Assembly (NCBI GenBank): GCA_963716095.1
Contig: CAVQSV010000016.1
Location: forward strand, 62,001-126,000
Length of the DNA: 64,000 nucleotides
Reading direction: 5' to 3'
Source of the DNA: Sva-07 sp963716095
GTDB lineage: Bacteria > Actinomycetota > Acidimicrobiia > Acidimicrobiales > Ilumatobacteraceae
The notes below the pieces were generated by a model. The model saw only the letters and a program-made list of their open reading frames with translations. It had not been told where the DNA came from and searched no databases. A program made the position numbers and the translations under genes. How positions within the stretch are numbered: position 1 is the first letter of the stretch; every line of letters begins with the position of its first letter. Below, piece by piece: positions 53,023 through 60,628 of the stretch.

Positions 53023-53046
53023 CGCGGTGTCTGGCACCGCGTAACC
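53018..53046. terminator. perfect 12-bp hairpin between ruvB and queA
   Basis: GGTTACGCGGTG (53018-53029) and CACCGCGTAACC (53035-53046) with a 5-nt loop. It starts 1 bp past the ruvB stop and abuts the queA promoter hexamer. It is the cleanest stem in the window. No U-tract follows. Confidence 0.65.
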
Positions 53047-53047
53047 G

Positions 53048-54097
53048 TCAGTCGAAGAGCGACTGGGTGCCCGGGCTGCGCCTCGGTGGCGTGAGGCCGA
53101 GGTGCTCGTAGGCCGCATCGAGGACGACCCGACCGCGGGGCGTACGGGCGATCATGCCTTGCGTGATCAGGAACGGCTCGTAGACGTCTTCGACCGTTTC
53201 GGGTTGCTCGCCGACGCTGATCGCCACCGTCGACAGCCCGACGGGGCCACCGTTGAACTGTGTGCACAACGATGTCAGGATTGCCCGGTCGACCTTGTCG
53301 AGACCACGATCGTCGACGCCGAACAGCGCGAGCCCCTCGCGGGCGATGCCGGAATCGATCGCGCCATCGTGGCGCACCTCGGCGAAGTCGCGAACCCGCC
53401 GCAGCAGACGGTTGGCGATGCGCGGCGTACCGCGCGATCGTCGAGCAATCTCCCAGGCACCGTCTCGGTCGATGCGTACGTCGAGGATGCCAGCGGCGCG
53501 TTCGACGATCGCCTGCAACTCGTCGTCTTCGTAGTAGTCGAGCCGGGCGACCAATCCGAAACGGTCGCGCAACGGACCGGTGATCATGCCTGTTCGCGTC
53601 GTCGCGCCCACCAACGTGAACGGCGGCATCGTCAACCGGATGCTCGACGCTGCCGGACCCTTGCCGACGACGATGTCGAGCTGGAAGTCCTCCATCGCCG
53701 GATACAGGATCTCTTCAACGGCGCGCGACAGCCGGTGGATCTCATCGATGAACAGCACATCGCCGTCTTCGAGCTTGGTGAGGATCGCGGCAAGATCGCC
53801 GGCCCGTTCGAGCGCAGGGCCGGAGGTGATGTGCAGATGCACACCCATCTCGGTGGCCACGATGCCGGCCAGGGTGGTCTTGCCGAGCCCGGGCGGACCG
53901 GCGAACAGCAGATGATCAACCGGCTGCTCTCGCTTGCGGGCCGCTTCGAGCACGATGCGCAGATGCTCTTTCAGCTCGCGCTGACCGACGAATTCGTCGA
54001 GGGCCCTCGGTCGCAGGCCGGCCTCCAGCTCGATCTCCGCGCTCACGACGTCGTCGTCGACACCACCGATGCCGGGATCGAGGAACTCGTCACGCAC
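53048..54097 (-). CDS. ruvB: Holliday junction branch migration helicase RuvB
   Basis: Hexameric AAA+ motor that drives branch migration with RuvA. A 349-residue protein: RPRALDEFVGQRELKEHLRI, Walker A LLFAGPPGLGKTTLAGIVAT (about residues 67-74), Walker B GDVLFIDEIHRLSRAVEEIL, sensor TLVGATTRTGMITGPLRDRF and a C-terminal winged helix (YEPFLITQGMIARTPRGRVV). GTG 54097 or GTG 54093 overlaps the ruvA end. The order is ruvC-ruvA-ruvB. Confidence 0.96.
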   Translation of the reverse strand: MRDEFLDPGIGGVDDDVVSAEIELEAGLRPRALDEFVGQRELKEHLRIVLEAARKREQPVDHLLFAGPPGLGKTTLAGIVATEMGVHLHITSGPALERAGDLAAILTKLEDGDVLFIDEIHRLSRAVEEILYPAMEDFQLDIVVGKGPAASSIRLTMPPFTLVGATTRTGMITGPLRDRFGLVARLDYYEDDELQAIVERAAGILDVRIDRDGAWEIARRSRGTPRIANRLLRRVRDFAEVRHDGAIDSGIAREGLALFGVDDRGLDKVDRAILTSLCTQFNGGPVGLSTVAISVGEQPETVEDVYEPFLITQGMIARTPRGRVVLDAAYEHLGLTPPRRSPGTQSLFD

Positions 54098-54674
54098 GGC
54101 GAGCCCCCAGCATCTTCAACGCGTCACGCAGCAGCGTCGCGGAGTCGCCTCCCGTCGGCAGTTCACGGAGCACGTCGCGGATCTCGTCGGTGCCGTAGCC
54201 GAGCCCGGCAAGGGCATCGCGCACGTCGGCAACCGCCGACACCGAACTGCCGTCGCCGCTGTCGAGCACCGGGACTGCCAGCCGGTCGCGCAGCTCGATG
54301 ATCAACCGCTGGGCGGTCTTCTTCCCGATCCCCGGCACCAGCGTGAGCGCCGTTGCATCGTTGTTGGAGACGACATCGAACAGCGCCGCCGGTGGATGGG
54401 TGGCCAAGATGGCAACCGCCAGCGCAGGACCGATCCCGTGCGTGCCGATCAGCGCCTGGAACGTCGAGCGGTCGTCGCGTGTGGCGAATCCGTACAGCGT
54501 CTGGGCGTCCTCGCGGATGTGGTGGTGAACGTAGAGGAACACCGACGTGCCTGGTTCGAGCTCGGCGAACACGCGGCTCGACACCGTGACCAGATAGCCG
54601 ACGCCGCCCACCTCGAGCAGCACTTCGCCTTCGGTGGTGCGTTCGAGCACCGACCCCCGCAGCGAACCGATCAC
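54090..54674 (-). CDS. ruvA: Holliday junction DNA-binding protein RuvA
   Basis: Tetramer that holds the four-way junction for RuvB. A 194-residue protein with an N-terminal OB fold (VIGSLRGSVLERTTEGEVLL), the helix-hairpin-helix region FQALIGTHGIGPALAVAILA and LTLVPGIGKKTAQRLIIELR, and a C-terminal RuvB-contact domain (VRDALAGLGYGTDEIRDVLR). GTG 54674 overlaps the ruvC stop as GTGA. Confidence 0.95.
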   Translation of the reverse strand: MIGSLRGSVLERTTEGEVLLEVGGVGYLVTVSSRVFAELEPGTSVFLYVHHHIREDAQTLYGFATRDDRSTFQALIGTHGIGPALAVAILATHPPAALFDVVSNNDATALTLVPGIGKKTAQRLIIELRDRLAVPVLDSGDGSSVSAVADVRDALAGLGYGTDEIRDVLRELPTGGDSATLLRDALKMLGARRA

Positions 54675-55237
54675 GCCCGCACCCCGCTGGTCGAGGCGCC
54701 GGTTCGGCTTGCGGTGTGGCCGATCGGTGACATCGCCAGGTGACACAACGCCAGTGCGGCAGCATCGGCAGCGTCGGCGGGTTTCGGCAACGCCGAGAGC
54801 CCGAGACGCGACTGCACCATCTTCTGGACTTGCGTCTTGTCGGCACCACCCCAACCTGCGACGGCGTCCTTGACCTGGTTGGGGGTGTACTGGATGACCT
54901 CGCAGCCTGCCAGTGCCGCTTCGGCCAGTGCGAGTCCGCTGGCCTGGCCCACACTCATCGCCGTGCGCACGTTGACCTGGAAGAAGACCTGCTCGACGGC
55001 GACGACATCGGGCCGGAACTCAGCGATCAGGTCGGTGAACTCGGTGCGCAGCGCAGCAAGACGCTGCGGCAACGCATCGGTGCGTGGCGTCGTGATCACA
55101 CCCAGCGACACCGCCGAAGCGCCGCGTGCGCCGCGGCCGTCGACCACGGCGAATCCGCACCGGGTGAGGCCAGGATCGATGCCGAGCACCCGGCAGGTCG
55201 ATGACGTCGACCGAACGGAGGAACTGTTTGCGAACAC
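54671..55237 (-). CDS. ruvC: crossover junction endodeoxyribonuclease RuvC
   Basis: Resolves Holliday junctions. The RNase H-like acidic residues are present: Asp in VLGIDPGLTRCGFAVVDGRG, Glu in VVAVEQVFFQVNVRTAMSVG, and the late Asp pair in KPADAADAAALALCHLAMS. The start is uncertain. GTG 55237 is chosen since it lies 8 nt after TAGTGT, giving 188 residues; GTG 55249 would add four residues and GTG 55190 (VLGIDPG) would remove 16 and is closest to the family N-terminus. It heads ruvC-ruvA-ruvB. Confidence 0.93.
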   Translation of the reverse strand: MFANSSSVRSTSSTCRVLGIDPGLTRCGFAVVDGRGARGASAVSLGVITTPRTDALPQRLAALRTEFTDLIAEFRPDVVAVEQVFFQVNVRTAMSVGQASGLALAEAALAGCEVIQYTPNQVKDAVAGWGGADKTQVQKMVQSRLGLSALPKPADAADAAALALCHLAMSPIGHTASRTGASTSGVRA

Positions 55238-55245
55238 GACATCGA

Positions 55246-55251
55246 ACACTA
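55246..55251 (-). promoter_or_regulatory. candidate -10 element of ruvC (TAGTGT)
   Basis: Hexamer ends 8 nt before GTG 55237. It sits in the short gap after the bcp stop, implying the ruv genes have their own leaderless promoter. Confidence 0.4.
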
Positions 55252-55266
55252 GTGCGCTCAGCAGCG

Positions 55267-55722
55267 TCAGGTGGTGATCTTCTCCAGCTCGCCGATCAGC
55301 TCCTTCACCGGTCGAAAGGTGAGACCGGCGATCGCCCGATGGGTGTAGCGCACGATGCCCTCGCTGTCGAGGATGAACACGCTTCGTCGCGGGAACCCGA
55401 TCGGGCCCAGGGTCCCGTACAGGCCCGCCACGGTCTTGTCGGTGTCGGCGAGGAGCGGAAAGGCGAAGCCATGCTTGCTGGCGAAGGCATCGTGACTGCC
55501 GACATCCTGCGCGGAAATGCCGATGACCTGGGCATTCATGTCACTGAACTGCTCGAGATCGTCGTTGTAGGTATTGAGCTGCTTCGTGCACACCGGGGTG
55601 TCGTCGCCCGGGTAGAACACCAGCACCACGGGCTGTCCACGGAACTCGGTCAGCGAGTACTCGCGCCCGCCCGTTCCGGGCAGGGTGAAGTCGGGTGCCT
55701 GATCGCCGACGCCGAGGCTCAC
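55267..55722 (-). CDS. bcp: peroxiredoxin, Bcp/AhpC-TSA family with a single Cys
   Basis: Thiol peroxidase. A 151-residue protein: LGVGDQAPDFTLPGTGGREY, VVLVFYPGDDTPVCTKQLNT with the peroxidatic Cys at about residue 45, VIGISAQDVGSHDAFASKHG, FPLLADTDKTVAGLYGTLGP and GFPRRSVFILDSEGIVRY. No second Cys is present anywhere, so resolution must use an outside thiol (1-Cys type). GTG 55722 overlaps the yebC stop as GTGA. Confidence 0.92.
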   Translation of the reverse strand: MSLGVGDQAPDFTLPGTGGREYSLTEFRGQPVVLVFYPGDDTPVCTKQLNTYNDDLEQFSDMNAQVIGISAQDVGSHDAFASKHGFAFPLLADTDKTVAGLYGTLGPIGFPRRSVFILDSEGIVRYTHRAIAGLTFRPVKELIGELEKITT

Positions 55723-56466
55723 GATGCAGCCACCTCCATCAGTTCGTCGGTCATGTCGAAGTTGGAGAAGACGTCTTGGACGTCGTCGTTGTCCTCGAGC
55801 GCTTCGAGGATCCGCAGGATCGCCTTGGCGTCAGAGGTGTCGGTGACCGGCACCAGGTTGTCGGCAACCATCGGCGAATCGGCCGAGATCACCTCGATGC
55901 CGGCCTCGTCGACTGCCGCCTGCACGTCGTACACCACCGACGGCTCGGTCATCACGCGGGAACGCACTGCCTTCGGCGATCACATCGTCGGCTCCCGCCT
56001 CGATCGCGGCCATCATGATCTCGTCCTCGTCGACGCCGTCGCCGGTGATGATCACCCCGCGCCGGTGGAACTGCCAGCCGACTGCACCGGGTTCGGCCAT
56101 CGAGCCGCCGAGCTTGGAGAAGATGTTGCGGATCTCGGCGCCGGTGCGGTTGCGGTTGTCGGTGAGCACGTCGATCATCAGTGCCACTCCCCCGGGCGCA
56201 TAGCCTTCGTACATGATGCTCTCGTAGGTGCCGCCGTCGTCGTCACCGGTGCCGCGCTTGATCGCACGGTCGATGGCGTCGTTGGTCATCCGCGCCGCTT
56301 TGGCCTTCTGGACCGCGGTTCGCAGCGTGGGATTCGAGTCGACGTCGCCGCCGCTCTTGGCGGCCACCTCGATCTGGCGGGCGAGCTTCGCGAAGAGCTT
56401 GCCGCGCGCTTTGTCGGCAGCACCCTTCTTGTGCTTGATCGTTGCCCATTTGGAATGGCCGGACAT
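55719..56466 (-). CDS. yebC: YebC/PmpR family transcriptional regulator or translation factor, one frameshift
   Basis: The first frame is a perfect family start: MSGHSKWATIKHKKGAADKA, then GYAPGGVALMIDVLTDNRNR and FSKLGGSMAEPGAVGWQFHR. Near 55959, in a CCC run, one extra base breaks the frame; the next frame continues RVMTEPSVVYDVQAAVDEAG and ALEDNDDVQDVFSNFDMTDE. Removing one base gives about 249 residues, normal. YebC proteins bind DNA in some bacteria and relieve ribosome stalling in others. A GGAG Shine-Dalgarno precedes ATG 56466. A sequencing error is likely. Confidence 0.92.
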
Positions 56467-56493
56467 GAGAGCTCCGTCGGTTCGAATTGTTCG

Positions 56494-57108
56494 TCAGTCG
56501 CTGAGCGACTCGAGGAAGAGATGGTGGAGGCGTGCGTCGTCGGTGAGTTCCGGATGGAACGATGCCACCGTACAACCTGCACCCCGCACGAGAACAGGTA
56601 CGCCGTCGTGTCGTGCGAGCACCTCGACGTCCGCGCCGATCCGTTCGACGAGTGGTGCACGAATGAAGACTGCATGGAACGGGTCGACGAGCCCCTCGAC
56701 GGCGAGGTCGACTTCGAAGCTGTCGAGCTGACGCCCGTAGCCGTTGCGTCGAACGGTCATGTCGATCAGGTCGAACCCTCGCTGATCAGGCCGGGCGTCG
56801 AGCACATCGGTGGCGCACAGGATCATTCCCGCACAGGTACCGAACGCGGGAAGGCCGTCGATGAGACGACCCTTCAGATCGTCGAAGAGACCGCTGGTGG
56901 TGAGCAATCGCGACATCGTCGTGCTCTCGCCTCCCGGAAGCACGATCGCGTCGAGCCCTTCGAGGTCGGCGGGCACACGTACCAGCGGGGCCTGCGCACC
57001 GAGCCGCTCGAGGCGCCGGCGGTGAGCTTCGAAGGCGCCCTGCAGCGCCAACACACCGACCGTGCGGCCGGAACCAGGGGTGGTGGCGTCACCAACCCCG
57101 TTCGGCAT
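56494..57108 (-). CDS. pdxT: pyridoxal 5'-phosphate synthase glutaminase subunit PdxT
   Basis: Supplies ammonia from glutamine to PdxS. A 204-residue class I-like glutaminase: TVGVLALQGAFEAHRRRLER, DAIVLPGGESTTMSRLLTTS, PAFGTCAGMILCATDVLDAR with the nucleophile Cys, and the His/Glu pair in VASFHPELTDDARLHHLFLE. Its start overlaps the pdxS stop by 20 bp. pdxS-pdxT-yebC follows the mycobacterial order. Confidence 0.95.
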   Translation of the reverse strand: MPNGVGDATTPGSGRTVGVLALQGAFEAHRRRLERLGAQAPLVRVPADLEGLDAIVLPGGESTTMSRLLTTSGLFDDLKGRLIDGLPAFGTCAGMILCATDVLDARPDQRGFDLIDMTVRRNGYGRQLDSFEVDLAVEGLVDPFHAVFIRAPLVERIGADVEVLARHDGVPVLVRGAGCTVASFHPELTDDARLHHLFLESLSD

Positions 57109-57970
57109 ACCGCTGGTTGATGTCGTCCATCTCGATGCCGGTCATCGGTGCGCCGAGCCCACGGCTGACCTTGGCGAGGATGTCGGCGTCGGCGAAGTGC
57201 GTGGTCGCTTCGACGATCGCCTTGGCTCGCGGCGACGGGTCCTCGGACTTGAAGATGCCAGATCCGACGAAAACGGCCTCGGCGCCGAGCTGCATCGCCA
57301 GCGCCGCGTCGGCCGGGGTGGCGAGACCACCGGCACAGAAGAGTGGGACCTGGAGCTTGCCGGTCTCGGCGATCTCCTGTACGAGCGGCAACGGCGCCTG
57401 CAGGCGCTTGGCCCACTCGAACAGCTCGGCCTCGTCGGCCTGGGTGATCTTGCGCATGTCACCGATGATGTTGCGCAGGTGACGCACCGCCTCGACGACG
57501 TTGCCTGTGCCGGCCTCACCCTTCGAGCGGATCATGGCCGCACCCTCGGAGATGCGGCGAAGCGCCTCGCCGAGGTTGGTGGCACCACACACGAACGGCA
57601 CGTCGAAGCCGAACTTGTCGATGTGGTGGGTTTCGTCAGCCGGGGTGAGCACCTCGGACTCGTCGACGAAGTCGACGCCGAGCGCCTGGAGGATCTGCGC
57701 CTCGACGAAGTGTCCGATGCGAGCCTTGGCCATCACCGGGATCGACACCGCAGCCTGGATGCCGTCGATCATCTCGGGGTCGCTCATCCGGGCAACGCCG
57801 CCGTCGCGACGGATGTCGGCCGGAACCCGCTCGAGGGCCATCACCGCGACGGCTCCGGCATCTTCGGCGATCTTGGCCTGCCCGGGCGTGACGACGTCCA
57901 TGATGACGCCGCCCTTCATCATCTCGGCGAGTCCACGCTTGACGGGGAAGGTTCCGGTGCTGCCACTCAT
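57089..57970 (-). CDS. pdxS: pyridoxal 5'-phosphate synthase lyase subunit PdxS
   Basis: Makes PLP from ribose 5-phosphate, glyceraldehyde 3-phosphate and ammonia. A 293-residue TIM barrel: VKRGLAEMMKGGVIMDVVTP, VMALERVPADIRRDGGVARM, VMAKARIGHFVEAQILQALG with the active-site Lys and DFVDESEVLTPADETHHIDK, and FVGSGIFKSEDP. ATG 57970 (MSGSTGTF) is preferred as it lies 7 nt after TACGCT. Confidence 0.96.
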   Translation of the reverse strand: MSGSTGTFPVKRGLAEMMKGGVIMDVVTPGQAKIAEDAGAVAVMALERVPADIRRDGGVARMSDPEMIDGIQAAVSIPVMAKARIGHFVEAQILQALGVDFVDESEVLTPADETHHIDKFGFDVPFVCGATNLGEALRRISEGAAMIRSKGEAGTGNVVEAVRHLRNIIGDMRKITQADEAELFEWAKRLQAPLPLVQEIAETGKLQVPLFCAGGLATPADAALAMQLGAEAVFVGSGIFKSEDPSPRAKAIVEATTHFADADILAKVSRGLGAPMTGIEMDDINQRYAERGW

Positions 57971-57977
57971 CTGGAGC

Positions 57978-57983
57978 AGCGTA
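57978..57983 (-). promoter_or_regulatory. candidate -10 element of pdxS (TACGCT)
   Basis: Hexamer ends 7 nt before ATG 57970, with no Shine-Dalgarno. Lies in the 55-bp gap after the DUF3048 gene. Confidence 0.45.
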
Positions 57984-58025
57984 CTTACGACTTCGTCGTT
58001 CTGCTGCGGTGGAATCGACTCTCGA

Positions 58026-59129
58026 TCAGGGCGTGGGGGGTGTTGCGGGCAACACCTGGACTGCGCCGTCGACCACATCGTCGATGTCGGCCAGCTCGAT
58101 CCACGTGTTCCCGGGATTGACGGCGATCGGCTCGCCGTCGGCGTCGAAGTACTCGATCGGGAAGAAGGCGACCTCGCGCTTCCAGGTGCCTTCGATGAGT
58201 TCGCCGTCGCTGAACACGAAGGCCGGACCCTCGCCGAGTGTCTGGGCCTCGGGGCTTCGCCGATCGGCGACGCTCGGCTGGTACTGCACGCCCATCACGA
58301 TGACGTTGGTCGCCCGGATCCGGCCGTAGGTCTTGTCGTTGTGCTCACGACCGCGCTGCGACCGGTCGAACTGGTCGAACTCGGGATTCCACGTCCACTC
58401 GATCCGCTCCGAGCCCACCCGCACCTCGACTCCGTCGACGGGTTCACCGTCGAATTCCTCGTCGGCTTCGAGATACACGAAGTGCGGGGGCGGCGGCCCG
58501 GGATGACCCTCGGGCGTCTGGAACCAGATGTTGTCGGTGGTGTTGTAGAGGTTGTGGGGAGCCCGACCGGGACCGCGGTAGTAGCCGGTGGCTCGGTTCG
58601 GGCCCAGGTTGATCAGGAACGAGTCGTTGATCGCCCGGGTGACGTTTCCGTTGCCACCGCTCCAGACGAAGAGCGGCTCGTTGAACGACGTGAAGAGGTT
58701 GATGTCCTGGGTGCGCCCCGAACGGATCGGTCCGAGTGGATCAGCACTCTGCGAATGGAACACCGCGGCGAACCTGGTGGTGCGTCCCTCGACGATCTCT
58801 TCGTACACGATGTCGGCCACCGCGAGACCGCTGTGGTTGGGCACCGCCGCAGCGTTGTTGTCGATCTTGGCCACCAGGGCGGGGCGCAGCAGGATGTCGT
58901 CGACGCTGTCGAGCGGATCGCCGGTGAGGGGTTGGCGGATCGTGGCCGGCACGGTGGTCGAGGTCGTCGGTGCCGGCCGCGTGGTCGTGGTCGCCTTGAC
59001 GGTGGTCGATGTCGTCGATGTCGTCGACGACGTCGTGGTGGACTCGGCGGAATCGCCGCCGCCCCCGCCACATGCGGCGGCGATCAGTGCGAGTGCGGCA
59101 AGACCGGCGAGCGGTCGGGTCAGCTTCAT
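58026..59129 (-). CDS. DUF3048 lipoprotein
   Basis: A 367-residue exported lipoprotein. The signal peptide MKLTRPLAGLAALALIAAAC ends in a lipobox (AAAC), followed by GGGGG and a Thr/Ser linker of about 40 residues. The two DUF3048 parts follow: RPALVAKIDNNAAAVPNHSG, DIVYEEIVEGRTTRFAAVFH, GPIRSGRTQDINLFTSFNEP, then HNLYNTTDNIWFQTPEG and a C-terminal block ending in VQVLPATPP. YerB-type; function unknown. ATG 59129 shares one base with the htpX stop (TGATG). Confidence 0.92.
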   Translation of the reverse strand: MKLTRPLAGLAALALIAAACGGGGGDSAESTTTSSTTSTTSTTVKATTTTRPAPTTSTTVPATIRQPLTGDPLDSVDDILLRPALVAKIDNNAAAVPNHSGLAVADIVYEEIVEGRTTRFAAVFHSQSADPLGPIRSGRTQDINLFTSFNEPLFVWSGGNGNVTRAINDSFLINLGPNRATGYYRGPGRAPHNLYNTTDNIWFQTPEGHPGPPPPHFVYLEADEEFDGEPVDGVEVRVGSERIEWTWNPEFDQFDRSQRGREHNDKTYGRIRATNVIVMGVQYQPSVADRRSPEAQTLGEGPAFVFSDGELIEGTWKREVAFFPIEYFDADGEPIAVNPGNTWIELADIDDVVDGAVQVLPATPPTP

Positions 59130-60034
59130 CAGAGTTCTCTCAGGAGGGCGATGCGCTCGTCGAGCGGCGGGTGGGTATCGAACATTCGGTGAACGCCGCC
59201 CAGCTTGCCGTCGTCGCCGACGCCACTCATGGGCTGCTCGATCCACAAGTGTGCCGTAGCGGTGGACGCAGAATGCGTCACCGTGGTGTCGTCCTTGAGT
59301 TTCTCGAGTGCCGAGATCAATCCGGGTGGATACCGGGTGAGTTGGCAGGCGCTGACGTCGGCGAGGGTTTCGCGGCTCCTCGAGATGGTCGCCTGCATGA
59401 TCTTGGCGATGATCGGCGCAGTGATCAGCAAGACGATGCCCACGTACGCGAGCGGATTGCCGCTGTCGGCGCGGTCGCCGTTGCGGGCGACACGACCGCC
59501 GTTCCACCACATCATGCGGATCGCGAGGTCGGCGATCAACGCCACGGTGCCCACCATCACGACGGCCAACGTCGACACCAAGATGTCGTAGTTGCGGATG
59601 TGGCTGAGTTCGTGGGCCACGACGCCTTCGAGCTCGACACGGTTCATCTTCTCGAGCAGGCCCGTCGTCACCGCAATCGCTGCGTGGTTCGGGTTTCGGC
59701 CCGTGGCGAATGCGTTCGGAGCAGGGTCTTCGATGACGTACACGCCCGGCTTGGGGAGTCCGCCGGCGATGCACAGACCTTCGACGAGGTTGTGGAGGCG
59801 TTGGTACTCGTCCGGCGACGCTGGACGTGCCCGGCTCACGGCGAGCGCGATCTTGTCGGCACGCCAGTAGGAGGTGAAGGCGACCGCACCGCTCAGCACC
59901 AGCGCGACCAGCGTGAAGACGATGCCGTTGCCGACGAGGGCGCCGATCGCCGCGCCGACGAGCGCGACGAAGGCGACGAATCCGGCGACGAGCAGGATGC
60001 TGCGCCGTTTGTTCGATCGAATCAGTTCGAACAT
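59129..60034 (-). CDS. htpX: M48 family membrane metalloprotease HtpX
   Basis: Membrane zinc protease for quality control. A 301-residue protein: two N-terminal helices (ILLVAGFVAFVALVGAAIGA and IVFTLVALVLSGAVAF), NAFATGRNPNHAAIAVTTGL, the zinc site VVAHELSHIRNYDILVSTLA (HELSH at residues 141-145), a second helix pair and the third ligand in SRSRETLADVSACQLTRYP. The C-terminal HRMFDTHPPLDERIALLREL is typical. It follows lemA by 10 bp, a common pairing. Confidence 0.94.
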   Translation of the reverse strand: MFELIRSNKRRSILLVAGFVAFVALVGAAIGALVGNGIVFTLVALVLSGAVAFTSYWRADKIALAVSRARPASPDEYQRLHNLVEGLCIAGGLPKPGVYVIEDPAPNAFATGRNPNHAAIAVTTGLLEKMNRVELEGVVAHELSHIRNYDILVSTLAVVMVGTVALIADLAIRMMWWNGGRVARNGDRADSGNPLAYVGIVLLITAPIIAKIMQATISRSRETLADVSACQLTRYPPGLISALEKLKDDTTVTHSASTATAHLWIEQPMSGVGDDGKLGGVHRMFDTHPPLDERIALLREL

Positions 60035-60044
60035 CTCGGCAGGT

Positions 60045-60599
60045 TCAGAACTCGACCGCGGGAGCGGTTCGGGCCTGGTCCTCGGCCTCGAAGTACTCCT
60101 TGGGTCCGAAGTTGAACATCTTGGCGATGATCACCGTGGGGAACGACTCGAGCTTGTTGTCGTAGGTGAGCACGCTGTCGTTGTAGAACTGCCGGGCGTA
60201 GGCAACTCGCCCCTCGGTGGCGGTGAGCTCTTCTTGCAGCGCCAGGAAGTTCTGGTTCGCCTTCAGGTCGGGATAGGCCTCGCCGAGTGCGAACACCTGG
60301 CGCAGCGCTCCGGTGAGCAGCCCGTCGGCCTCGGCTTGCGCCGGCGGAGTGTCGGGCGCCGCAATGGCGGTGTTGCGGGCGTTGATGACCGCTTCGAGCG
60401 TCTCACGCTCGTGGGCGGCATAGCCCTTGACGGTTTCGACGAGGTTCGGGATGAGGTCGAGCCGACGCTTCAATTGGACGTCGATCTGCGACCAGGCGTT
60501 CTCCACCTGGTTGCGCGACCGGACGAGTCCGTTGTACGAGACGATCAGGAACCCCACCAGGATCACCACGACGACGATCACGATGATGAGTGGAATCAT
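60045..60599 (-). CDS. lemA: LemA family protein
   Basis: A 184-residue single-pass protein: N-terminal helix (IPLIIVIVVVVILVGFLIVS), then a long alpha-helical bundle with YNGLVRSRNQVENAWSQIDV, QLKRRLDLIPNLVETVKGYA and GRVAYARQFYNDSVLTYDNK, which are LemA signatures. Function unclear; it often pairs with HtpX. ATG 60599 lies 8 nt after TAGACT, with a TTGACC further upstream at 60627-60632, too close (13 bp) to be a normal -35. Confidence 0.94.
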   Translation of the reverse strand: MIPLIIVIVVVVILVGFLIVSYNGLVRSRNQVENAWSQIDVQLKRRLDLIPNLVETVKGYAAHERETLEAVINARNTAIAAPDTPPAQAEADGLLTGALRQVFALGEAYPDLKANQNFLALQEELTATEGRVAYARQFYNDSVLTYDNKLESFPTVIIAKMFNFGPKEYFEAEDQARTAPAVEF

Positions 60600-60607
60600 T
60601 GCAATTC

Positions 60608-60613
60608 AGTCTA
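60608..60613 (-). promoter_or_regulatory. candidate -10 element of lemA (TAGACT)
   Basis: Hexamer ends 8 nt before ATG 60599, no Shine-Dalgarno. It would drive lemA-htpX-DUF3048. Confidence 0.45.
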
Positions 60614-60628
60614 CGACCCGCGGAACGG

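Noticed and set aside
47937..53094. Long open frames on the plus strand opposite secD/yajC and opposite queA/tgt (over 600 codons each)
   Set aside because: They lie antisense to well-conserved genes, are Arg/Gly/Asp/His-rich with no recognisable domain, and reflect the lack of stop codons in high-GC DNA.
55201..57120. Long plus-strand frame opposite bcp, yebC and pdxT
   Set aside because: No homology, and it merely mirrors the minus-strand genes. The frame includes complement of frameshifted yebC.
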